NCBI GenBank assembly: GCA_027040375.1
Contig: JALUMJ010000076.1
Location: 1 to 10,871, forward strand
DNA length: 10,871 bases
Reading direction: 5' to 3'
Origin: Campylobacteraceae bacterium
GTDB lineage: Bacteria; Campylobacterota; Campylobacteria; Campylobacterales; Sulfurospirillaceae
Shown here: one piece after another, positions 5,309 through 10,871 of the stretch
How the letters are laid out: every line of letters begins with the position of its first letter
How positions within the stretch are numbered: the stretch's first letter is position 1
Program-made: the position numbers and the translations under genes
Notes under the pieces: model-generated
Databases searched by the model: none
What the model saw: the letters and a program-made list of their open reading frames with translations, nothing else
What the model was told of the DNA's origin: nothing

Positions 5309-7569
5309 TGAGAAGACACAATATATCAAGAAGAGGATTTTTAAAACTCGCAGGTGCTAGTTCAGTCGCTATAACAGCAGGAATCACTGGCCTACCATCT
5401 CCACTAAAAGCATCTGCCAAGCAAGAAGCCACAAGAGGTGCTAGATTTTTAAAATACGACAGAGGTGTAGAGTCTCCTAGCTTTTGCGAGATGTGCTTTT
5501 GGAATTGCGGTGTAAATGTATATACAAGAAAAGGTGTAATTCATAAACTTGAAGGAAACAAGCTAAACCCAAATAACAGAGGTCATCTTTGTGCCAAAGG
5601 AAATGCAGGAATCCAATCAACTTATGATGCAGACCGTATCCAATCTCCACTGATAAGAACAGGGAAAAGAGGAGAAGGAAAATTCAAAAAAGTATCTTGG
5701 GAAGAAGCGTATAAATATGTTTATAAAAAACTAAATCCACTTATAGATGAGTTTGGTCCTGAAACACTAGCAACTTTTATGCACGGAACAGGCGAACCAT
5801 ATCCTCATATGCTAACAATGGCGATAGGTAGTCCAAATATCACGATACCTGCATATTCACAGTGTATGGGAAGCCGTGAAATGGCTTGGGCTTTGACTTT
5901 TGGAACGGGTGTGAGCGGACATGAGACATTTGACATGTCAAACTCAAAACACATGATAATTTTTGGCAGAAACATGGCTGGATCTGTTCAAGTAAGAGAA
6001 GCTGAGGATTTTGCCGAAGGTTTGGCAAGAGGCTCAAGACTAACCTATATAGATCCAAGACAAAGCGAATCAGCCGTAAGAGCAACTGACTGGCTACAGA
6101 TAAATCCTGGAACAGATATGGCATTGGCACTTGGATTTATACATGTAATCATCAGAGACAACTTAGCAAATATGGATTTTGCAAGAAAATACTGTTATGG
6201 TTACAATGAACTAAGCAAACATATAAAAAAATATACACCAAAATGGGCGAGTGAAAAAACAGGAATAGATGCCAAAACTATAGAGAGAATCGCCTGGGAA
6301 TTTGCCAAAGATGCTCCAAATGTTGTAGCAATTCCAGCAAGAAGGATGACAAGATATGGTAATGATACTCAAACAGTAAGAGCCATAGCCATATTAAATG
6401 CACTCATGGGAAACTGGGGAGTACCTGGAGGAATTTTTATAAGAAGTAAAGTTCCTGTAAATTTTCCAAAAGAAGAACTCCCTGATGCTCCTGATGCTAG
6501 AAGAGCTGATGGCGTTGGAGAGGGAGAAAAATATCCACTAGCTCCTACAAGCCTTGGCAGAACAAATGGCATATACGAGGCAACACTAACAAAAAAACCG
6601 TATCCGATAAAAGCATGGATATTATATGGTACAAATCCTCTATCTCACTCAAGTATCGGAGTAAATAATCTATATAAAGCTATAGATAATCTTGAACTTC
6701 TCATAGCAATTGACACTCAATTTAGCGATACTGTAATGTATGCGGATGTTATATTTCCAGAATCAACATATCTTGAAAGATACGATGCTCCTTTTGTACA
6801 AAAAGACAAAACACCTTTTATAGCTCTTAGAAAGCCAGCTGTAAAACCTATATATGATACCAAAGGGTGTTTTGAGATATGCAAAGGTATAGCAAAAGAG
6901 TTTGATTTGGATGATTGGTTTGAAAAATCTCCAAAAGAACAAGTTGAAGAGTTATCGCAAGTTTTGAGCAAAGAGCAAATGGAAACATTGGAAAAAGATG
7001 GAGTTTTACTTTTTGAAGATGTTGATCCATATCCAAATGCAAGCGGAAGTGCACTGAATTTTTCAACTTCAACTGGGAAAGTACAACTATATGTAAAAGA
7101 CCTCGAAGAGATGGCAAAAAAACAAGGAGATGACTTTTCTCCACTTCCTGTGTATAAAGACCCTGTAATGCCAAAAGAAGGTGAGTTTAGAATGCTTTTT
7201 GGCAGAACTCCTCACCACTCACATGCAAGAAGTCAAAACAATTGGGTACTTTTAGAGCTTCAAGACGATACACCTGTTTGGATGAATCCAAAAGACGCTA
7301 AAAAGATGGGTTTTAAAGACGGAGATATGGTCTCTTTGGTAAATGCCAAAACAGAACATAAATCAGATCATAGCGAAAGACTAAAAGTCACAAAAAGAAT
7401 CAAAGAAGGCTCTGTATTTATCCATCATGGTTTTGGACACACAACCAAAGCTTGGACTAGAGGATATGAAAAAGGTACTAAAGAGAATTGGTTTATCAGT
7501 GATGGTGTTGATCCACTTAGTGGAGCGGCGGCATTTCATAATGGTTTTGTAAAAGTAGTAAAGGCATAA
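5308..7569 (+). CDS. psrA: Polysulfide/thiosulfate reductase-type molybdopterin catalytic subunit
   Basis: This 753-aa protein is close in length to PsrA (about 760 aa) and shorter than tetrathionate or respiratory arsenate reductases. A twin-arginine signal (S-R8-R9-G-F-L-K, then an Ala/Gly-rich stretch ending about ASA37) sends it folded to the periplasm. Residues 60-95 hold a [4Fe-4S] site C60-x2-C63-x3-C67-x27-C95. Cys186 in PAYSQCMGSREM is the likely molybdenum ligand. The central region binds the two pterin guanine dinucleotides (IIFGRNMAGS, LTYIDPRQSESA, NALMGNWGVPGG, YGTNPLSHS). Residues about 625-750 are the molydopterin-binding C-terminal domain (FGRTPHHSHARSQNN, HHGFGH). It would reduce, or in reverse oxidise, a sulfur compound. 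Ribosome site GAGGAG at 5294-5299. Thiosulfate reductase (PhsA) is the main alternative and cannot be excluded by sequence alone. Confidence 0.9.
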   Translation: MRRHNISRRGFLKLAGASSVAITAGITGLPSPLKASAKQEATRGARFLKYDRGVESPSFCEMCFWNCGVNVYTRKGVIHKLEGNKLNPNNRGHLCAKGNAGIQSTYDADRIQSPLIRTGKRGEGKFKKVSWEEAYKYVYKKLNPLIDEFGPETLATFMHGTGEPYPHMLTMAIGSPNITIPAYSQCMGSREMAWALTFGTGVSGHETFDMSNSKHMIIFGRNMAGSVQVREAEDFAEGLARGSRLTYIDPRQSESAVRATDWLQINPGTDMALALGFIHVIIRDNLANMDFARKYCYGYNELSKHIKKYTPKWASEKTGIDAKTIERIAWEFAKDAPNVVAIPARRMTRYGNDTQTVRAIAILNALMGNWGVPGGIFIRSKVPVNFPKEELPDAPDARRADGVGEGEKYPLAPTSLGRTNGIYEATLTKKPYPIKAWILYGTNPLSHSSIGVNNLYKAIDNLELLIAIDTQFSDTVMYADVIFPESTYLERYDAPFVQKDKTPFIALRKPAVKPIYDTKGCFEICKGIAKEFDLDDWFEKSPKEQVEELSQVLSKEQMETLEKDGVLLFEDVDPYPNASGSALNFSTSTGKVQLYVKDLEEMAKKQGDDFSPLPVYKDPVMPKEGEFRMLFGRTPHHSHARSQNNWVLLELQDDTPVWMNPKDAKKMGFKDGDMVSLVNAKTEHKSDHSERLKVTKRIKEGSVFIHHGFGHTTKAWTRGYEKGTKENWFISDGVDPLSGAAAFHNGFVKVVKA

Positions 7570-7570
7570 T

Positions 7571-8164
7571 ATGAGTTTAATACATAAAAAAACAAAAAAA
7601 CAAAAAAACCTTGCGATGGTTATAGTTGGAGACAGATGCATTGGTTGTGATGCCTGCTATGTCTCTTGTAAAACCGATTGGGATGTGCCTGCTATGAAAG
7701 AGGCTTTTAGAACAAAGGTATTCGAAGTAGAAGGCGAAGATGTACACGGAAACCCTACTATCGGATTTTTACCTACACTATGTAACCACTGTGATAATGC
7801 ACCTTGCGTAGATGTTTGCCCAACAGGAGCTAGCTTTAAGCGAGATGAAGATGGTATAGTATTGGTTGAGCCTGATATGTGTATAGGTTGCAAAGCTTGT
7901 ATGGTTGCTTGTCCTTATGATGCAAGATATTACAACGAGGAAGAACAAACAGTCGATAAATGTACTTTTTGTTTGCCTCGTATCAGCAATGGTCTTGATC
8001 CTGCTTGTGTAGCAACTTGCGTTGGAGAATCTAGAAACTTTGGTGATTTAAATGATACAAATAGCAATGTTTCAAAAATGCTAAAAGATGCAACAAGTGT
8101 ATATAAACTTAAAGAGGACGAGGGAACATCACCAAATGTTTACTATGTCACACTAAATTATTAG
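7571..8164 (+). CDS. psrB: PsrB-type ferredoxin subunit with four [4Fe-4S] clusters
   Basis: This 197-aa protein has 16 cysteines in four groups: C23/26/29/33, C71/74/79/83, C104/107/110/114 and C131/134/146/150. That is the full set for four [4Fe-4S] clusters in the DmsB/PsrB/NrfC family. It carries electrons between the membrane anchor and the molybdenum subunit. It has no signal peptide, as usual, because it is exported bound to the Tat-targeted PsrA. The start ATG is 2 nt after the psrA stop with AAAGG about 6 nt upstream. A Lys-rich N-terminus (HKKTKKQKN) is encoded by three A7 tracts separated by single C residues; ATG at 7616 is a possible but poorly supported alternative start. Confidence 0.92.
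   Translation: MSLIHKKTKKQKNLAMVIVGDRCIGCDACYVSCKTDWDVPAMKEAFRTKVFEVEGEDVHGNPTIGFLPTLCNHCDNAPCVDVCPTGASFKRDEDGIVLVEPDMCIGCKACMVACPYDARYYNEEEQTVDKCTFCLPRISNGLDPACVATCVGESRNFGDLNDTNSNVSKMLKDATSVYKLKEDEGTSPNVYYVTLNY
7586..7609 (+). repeat. Octanucleotide tandem repeat, A7C x3, in the psrB 5' end
   Basis: Seven A residues followed by C occur three times in perfect tandem starting 15 nt into psrB. The 8-nt period is not a multiple of three, so loss or gain of one unit would shift the psrB reading frame. The A7 runs are also possible sites of polymerase slippage. Confidence 0.75.
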
Positions 8165-8172
8165 GAGAAAAA

Positions 8173-8532
8173 ATGAAAATTAAACAATTAATCATCGGAC
8201 TTATTGGACTTGGTATCATAGTTGGCTTACTAGGCATAAACCTAAGTGCTCAAAATAGACAAGAATACAATATGAATAAAGCTGAATGTGCAAAATATGT
8301 AAAACTTTCTAGGCAAATGGTAGATGGAGATAATCTTCCTTTGGCAAAATTATATGCACAAAAAGCTGTTCAAGCAAACCCTTGGGAAAAAACGGCTTGG
8401 GCAAATTATAATGATGTTATCCAAAAACTTGCAGACAATGGAGATATAAAAGATTTTGATACTTTTATAGAAGAATCCACTGCTAAAAAAGCACCTGCAG
8501 CTGCTGCTGGTGCTCAGTTTGAGGGTTGCTAA
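8173..8532 (+). CDS. Small periplasmic-facing TPR-like protein with C-terminal Gly-Cys
   Basis: I do not recognise a named family for this 119-aa protein. Residues 5-26 are a hydrophobic, Gly/Ile-rich signal peptide or membrane anchor (possible cleavage after LSA26). Residues about 35-100 form two or three helices with a TPR-like pattern (AKLYAQKAVQANPWEKTAWANYNDVI). The end is a flexible Ala/Gly stretch (APAAAAGA) followed by QFEGC, so the last residue, Cys119, is on a tail; the only other cysteine is Cys39. A lone Cys on a flexible Gly/Ala-rich C-terminal arm recalls the swinging arm of SoxY, though the sequences are not otherwise alike. Its position between psrB and the Rieske gene, with a strong AGGAG site at 8163-8167, suggests a role in sulfur carriage or complex assembly (inference). 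Confidence 0.8.
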   Translation: MKIKQLIIGLIGLGIIVGLLGINLSAQNRQEYNMNKAECAKYVKLSRQMVDGDNLPLAKLYAQKAVQANPWEKTAWANYNDVIQKLADNGDIKDFDTFIEESTAKKAPAAAAGAQFEGC

Positions 8533-8535
8533 ATC

Positions 8536-8567
8536 AATGTTGAATGTTTAATTTTAAATGTTGAATG
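8536..8567 (+). repeat. 11-bp direct repeat spanning the Rieske start, creating a mini-ORF
   Basis: AATGTTGAATG occurs at 8536-8546 and again at 8557-8567, with a period of 21 bp. The second copy contains the ATG of the Rieske gene. The first copy opens an in-frame four-codon ORF (ATG TTG AAT GTT TAA) that stops 6 nt before the real start. No Shine-Dalgarno sequence precedes either ATG. Confidence 0.6.
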
Positions 8568-8947
8568 ATACGAGAAGAAAACTTTTAAAACTCCTGCCAT
8601 ATACCATGGCAGGAGCTCTTGCTTATCCTGTTGGTAAATTTATATTTTTTACACAAAACCAAAACGAAGAATTTTGGATTTCTTTAAAAAATATAGATGA
8701 AGGCATCACAAAGATTAACAAACACAATGTTTTTGTCTATAAAAGCCATGATAAATTAGAAGTTTTTGATGCTCACTGCACCCATATGGGATGCATAATC
8801 AACTTCCATAAAGATAAAAATAGATTTATCTGCCCTTGCCATCATAGCCAGTTCACGATAGATGGCTTCAGAATAAAAGGACCAGCACAGAGAGATTTAG
8901 ATAAAATAGCCTTCAAGATAAAAAATAAAAAACTTTTCATAGGCTAG
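8558..8947 (+). CDS. Rieske [2Fe-2S] protein
   Basis: This 129-aa protein has a short Tat-like N-terminal anchor (T-R6-R7-KLLKLLPY, then AGALAYPVG) and a Rieske fold with both cluster motifs: C74-T-H76-M-G-C79 and C92-P-C94-H95-H-S97-Q-F. C74/H76/C92/H95 would bind the cluster, and C79/C94 would form the structural disulfide. GPAQRDL is the conserved proline loop. The protein is shorter than bc1 Rieske proteins. With the cytochrome b gene 3 nt downstream, it should be the high-potential electron acceptor of a bc-type quinol oxidase module. An in-frame stop (8555-8557) fixes the start at ATG 8558 or later. There is no clear ribosome site, and a perfect hairpin lies at codons 12-20; M17 inside that hairpin is a possible internal start that would remove the Arg pair. 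Confidence 0.9.
   Translation: MLNDTRRKLLKLLPYTMAGALAYPVGKFIFFTQNQNEEFWISLKNIDEGITKINKHNVFVYKSHDKLEVFDAHCTHMGCIINFHKDKNRFICPCHHSQFTIDGFRIKGPAQRDLDKIAFKIKNKKLFIG
8591..8615 (+). promoter_or_regulatory. Perfect 10-bp stem-loop inside the Rieske gene 5' end
   Basis: CTCCTGCCAT (8591-8600) and ATGGCAGGAG (8606-8615) are exact inverted repeats separated by a 5-nt loop. This is unusually GC-rich for the window. No T-run follows, so it is unlikely to be an intrinsic terminator. It lies 33 nt after the start codon, at the junction between the psr genes and the Rieske-cytochrome genes, and may mark RNA processing or control of translation (inference). Confidence 0.5.
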
Positions 8948-8950
8948 CAC

Positions 8951-9763
8951 ATGCTAAATACATCAAGATTTATATCTTATCTCACGATGGGATTATTTTT
9001 TATAAGCTTACTTAGTGGTCTTATTGTTGTATTCGCCTATCATCCTTCCTTGGCTTTTCAAAGTGTTCAGCAGATAAATTTCCTTATACCTTATGGTCTT
9101 TTTTTTAGAAAACTTCACTACTTTAGTTCAGAAGCCTTTACTCTGTTTTTACTCCTACATGTAGGGCTTGAATTGTATAAAAATAAGATAAATATCACGA
9201 GTGCATCATGGAATTATTCAATTTTTGGTTTAATTCTTGTTATAGTTTTAATGTTCAGCGGATTTGTTTTAAAAGCAGATTTAAGCGCAAATGGAGCGGC
9301 TCAAGTCGCCTTTAACCTCATCAAAGACACGCCTTTTTTAAAGTGGATGCTAAATCTTATACAAGACACAACAATCTTTTATTATAAGTTTTTTGTGTGG
9401 CATATAATTTTTCTACCCTTATTGCTTGGTTACGCAATATACAAACATATAAATTCCTTACATGTAAGTGCCCAATATCTCATCATAGCCCTTGGGATTA
9501 GCGCATTAGCACTAATATCTTTTACAATGCCAAGCGATATAATTCCAGGCGAAAAAGTAAAAGATCTTACAAGTCCTTGGTTTTTTAAAGGAGCCGAAAA
9601 CCTTCTGCTAAATTCTTGGTCTGCGATAAGCATCAATCTTTTTCTATCACTTCCATTCTTTTTGCTTGCCATATATTATTATTCTAAGCATAAAAATACA
9701 ATCAAAATCTTGCTAGGTATTTGGCTGATTACTTATATAGCGGTATCTATATTTTTAATATGA
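8951..9763 (+). CDS. Compact cytochrome b (b6-like) quinol-oxidising subunit
   Basis: This 270-aa membrane protein has about seven hydrophobic segments. Two His pairs would ligate two b hemes: H56-x13-H70 on one helix and H151-x14-H166 on another. The x14 spacing of the second pair matches cytochrome b6 rather than mitochondrial-type b. At the Qo region, SGFVLKADLSANGA replaces the usual GYxLPW, and a shortened subunit IV-like tail carries SP209-W210-F-F in the place of PEWY. It is therefore a reduced, divergent bc-type core. Rieske and multiheme genes flank it (3-nt gap and an ATGA overlap), so the three probably make one complex. The ribosome site is weak (AGG), consistent with coupling. 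The family call is good; Qo function is uncertain because of the altered motifs. Confidence 0.87.
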   Translation: MLNTSRFISYLTMGLFFISLLSGLIVVFAYHPSLAFQSVQQINFLIPYGLFFRKLHYFSSEAFTLFLLLHVGLELYKNKINITSASWNYSIFGLILVIVLMFSGFVLKADLSANGAAQVAFNLIKDTPFLKWMLNLIQDTTIFYYKFFVWHIIFLPLLLGYAIYKHINSLHVSAQYLIIALGISALALISFTMPSDIIPGEKVKDLTSPWFFKGAENLLLNSWSAISINLFLSLPFFLLAIYYYSKHKNTIKILLGIWLITYIAVSIFLI

Positions 9764-10871
9764 AACTAAAAAATATACTTTTTATCCTAGCGTTTATCAG
9801 TTTAGCTCTGCTAATTTTTAGTATTTTTTCAACTACTCCAAAAACAGTACCAAAGATAACAAAACCAGACCAATGCTTAAGCTGTCACAACGATATGAGT
9901 GACATCGATCATGCTCATCCAAAAGAGATATTTGGCTGTGCCTCGTGTCATGGCGGAAACAGATGGGCAACGGACAAAGTAGATGCCCACAAAGGCATGG
10001 TTTTAAACCCTGCAAGACTCGAACATGCCTCTATATTTTGTATCAAGTGCCACAAAAAAACAATAAAAAGAGTAAGTAACTCCATGATGAATTCCCAAAG
10101 TGGAATTTTAAATGTTTTAAAATATCAATGGAAAGAGAGCAAAGAGTTAAACTCGACTATCGGTATAGCAGATATCAGAGGTGATACAAATATCTCTTTG
10201 GCTCAAAGCCACTTTAGAAAACTTTGTGCTGCTTGTCATATCAATCAAGATGAAAAGATTTTTAAAAATCAAAAAATTGCAAGAGGCGGAGGATGTAGCG
10301 ACTGCCACAGAGTTTCAAAAACAAAAGGCAACTTACATGCTAAATTTACCACAAGAATACCAACAAAAAACTGCCTCAAATGCCATAATCGCTCAAATCG
10401 CATAGGACTCTCTTATGAGGGTGTTTTTGAGAGTGCAGGTTACGGCACGCCTTACAAACATGGAGATTTCACACACAAGATGAGTGACGGCAGAAGATTT
10501 TATTATAATCTTCCTGATGACATACACCATAAGAGTGCAAACATGAGTTGCATAGATTGCCATACCGAAAAAGGTGTGATGGGAGACGGTAAAAAACACT
10601 TTCATATGGAAGAAGCGGAAGATGTCAAATGCAAAGACTGCCATAAACCAAAATTTAAAAAAGCAAATACACTAGCGGGGACTCTTGCTGACACCAATGA
10701 AAAAATAGAGATAAAATCAACCATAGCTTATACAAAAAAGTTTGATTCTCCACTATATAATGTTCAAAAAGATAAAAATCAAACTGTTTTTTACAGAAAA
10801 GCCGATGGAAAGAGATTTAACTTGGAGAAGATGAGCGATAAGCCATATCATACTCTTGCGATTCACAAGAG
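9760..10871 (+). CDS. Multiheme c-type cytochrome, membrane-anchored, 3'-truncated by the window
   Basis: An open frame runs from ATG 9760 to the window end without a stop (370 codons seen). Residues 3-24 are a hydrophobic signal or anchor. Eight CxxCH heme sites are present, at Cys39 (CLSCH), 60 (CASCH), 94 (CIKCH), 156 (CAACH), 179 (CSDCH), 205 (CLKCH), 264 (CIDCH) and 291 (CKDCH); all are standard, with no CxxCK or long-spaced site. Additional His residues between them are candidate distal ligands. About 75 residues after the last motif seen contain no heme site. The ATGA overlap with the cytochrome b stop implies coupled translation and joint assembly. It would take electrons from the Rieske/cytochrome b core, or pass them to a periplasmic partner. 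I do not recognise it as a specific enzyme such as Nrf, Hao or MccA. Confidence 0.88.
   Translation, partial: MKLKNILFILAFISLALLIFSIFSTTPKTVPKITKPDQCLSCHNDMSDIDHAHPKEIFGCASCHGGNRWATDKVDAHKGMVLNPARLEHASIFCIKCHKKTIKRVSNSMMNSQSGILNVLKYQWKESKELNSTIGIADIRGDTNISLAQSHFRKLCAACHINQDEKIFKNQKIARGGGCSDCHRVSKTKGNLHAKFTTRIPTKNCLKCHNRSNRIGLSYEGVFESAGYGTPYKHGDFTHKMSDGRRFYYNLPDDIHHKSANMSCIDCHTEKGVMGDGKKHFHMEEAEDVKCKDCHKPKFKKANTLAGTLADTNEKIEIKSTIAYTKKFDSPLYNVQKDKNQTVFYRKADGKRFNLEKMSDKPYHTLAIHK

Noticed and set aside
5840..7174. Several minus-strand open frames of 67-108 codons inside psrA
   Set aside because: psrA is intact with all family motifs across this range; these frames are low-complexity, Ser/Leu-rich shadows.
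5308..7569. Reading the molybdoenzyme as tetrathionate (TtrA) or arsenate (ArrA) reductase
   Set aside because: At 753 aa it is shorter than those families as I know them, and the rhodanese neighbour and RTPHHSHARSQNN / HHGFGH pattern fit PsrA/PhsA better. Not excluded absolutely.
7603..7609. A_AAA_AAC ribosomal frameshift heptamer in frame in psrB
   Set aside because: No downstream stem-loop or pseudoknot is apparent, and a shift would destroy PsrB with no useful alternative product; it follows from the A7C repeat.
8491..8513. Imperfect GC-rich inverted repeat near the end of the 119-aa gene
   Set aside because: It is explained by a run of Ala codons (GCA/GCT) in the flexible tail, has a central mismatch and no T-run.
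10181..10405. 74-codon plus-strand frame
   Set aside because: It is an alternative frame inside the multiheme cytochrome, which carries CxxCH motifs on both sides and through this stretch.
10393..10644. 83-codon minus-strand frame
   Set aside because: It is antisense to the cytochrome heme motifs at Cys264 and Cys291; no start signals.
1..10871. CRISPR arrays, insertion sequences, tRNA or rRNA genes
   Set aside because: I saw no spaced repeat array, transposase, terminal inverted repeats flanking a gene, or cloverleaf-like sequence; the window is nearly all explained by protein genes and short junctions.

Overview
The window is strongly AT-rich. Genes are tightly packed, mostly with good Shine-Dalgarno sites. 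It encodes a two-component system whose kinase has the HQWKQPL-type H-box common in Campylobacterota, followed by a periplasmic sulfur/polysulfide-type respiratory gene cluster. The protein sequences look like a Sulfurimonas/Sulfurovum/Arcobacter-type member of Campylobacterota. That placement comes from recognising family sequences, not from a search.

Layout. (1) Positions 1-108 are the tail of a histidine kinase, overlapping by 4 nt a convergent small hypothetical gene (105-368, minus). (2) A short divergent promoter region (369-462) leads into a response regulator (463-1161) and a membrane histidine kinase (1171-2613). The kinase's periplasmic sensor domain carries a c-type heme motif (CMKCH). 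(3) The junction at 2586-2689 holds a possible terminator, a perfect 11-bp tandem repeat that resembles an OmpR/PhoB-class operator, and a candidate promoter. (4) A same-strand run of genes from 2690 to the window end encodes a secreted two-domain rhodanese, a TorD-family chaperone, NrfD/PsrC membrane anchor, PsrA/PhsA molybdopterin subunit with a Tat signal, PsrB four-cluster ferredoxin, a small membrane-anchored protein ending in Gly-Cys, a Rieske protein, a compact cytochrome b, and a multiheme cytochrome c with at least eight CxxCH motifs that runs off the window.

How it may work. PsrABC would exchange electrons between the quinone pool and a periplasmic sulfur compound (polysulfide, thiosulfate or similar). 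The rhodanese, and perhaps the small Cys-tailed protein, would handle sulfane sulfur. TorD would mature PsrA. The unusual part is the appended Rieske / cytochrome b / multiheme c set, which looks like a reduced bc-type quinol-oxidising complex with its own cytochrome partner. The heme-containing sensor kinase upstream is a plausible redox sensor controlling the cluster. Two perfect hairpins lie inside the 5' ends of torD and the Rieske gene. They divide the long transcript into rhodanese, torD-psrCAB-small protein, and Rieske-cytb-multiheme blocks, and could set different expression levels. Substrate, direction of electron flow and regulation are inference; the family assignments of the core subunits are well supported by motifs.
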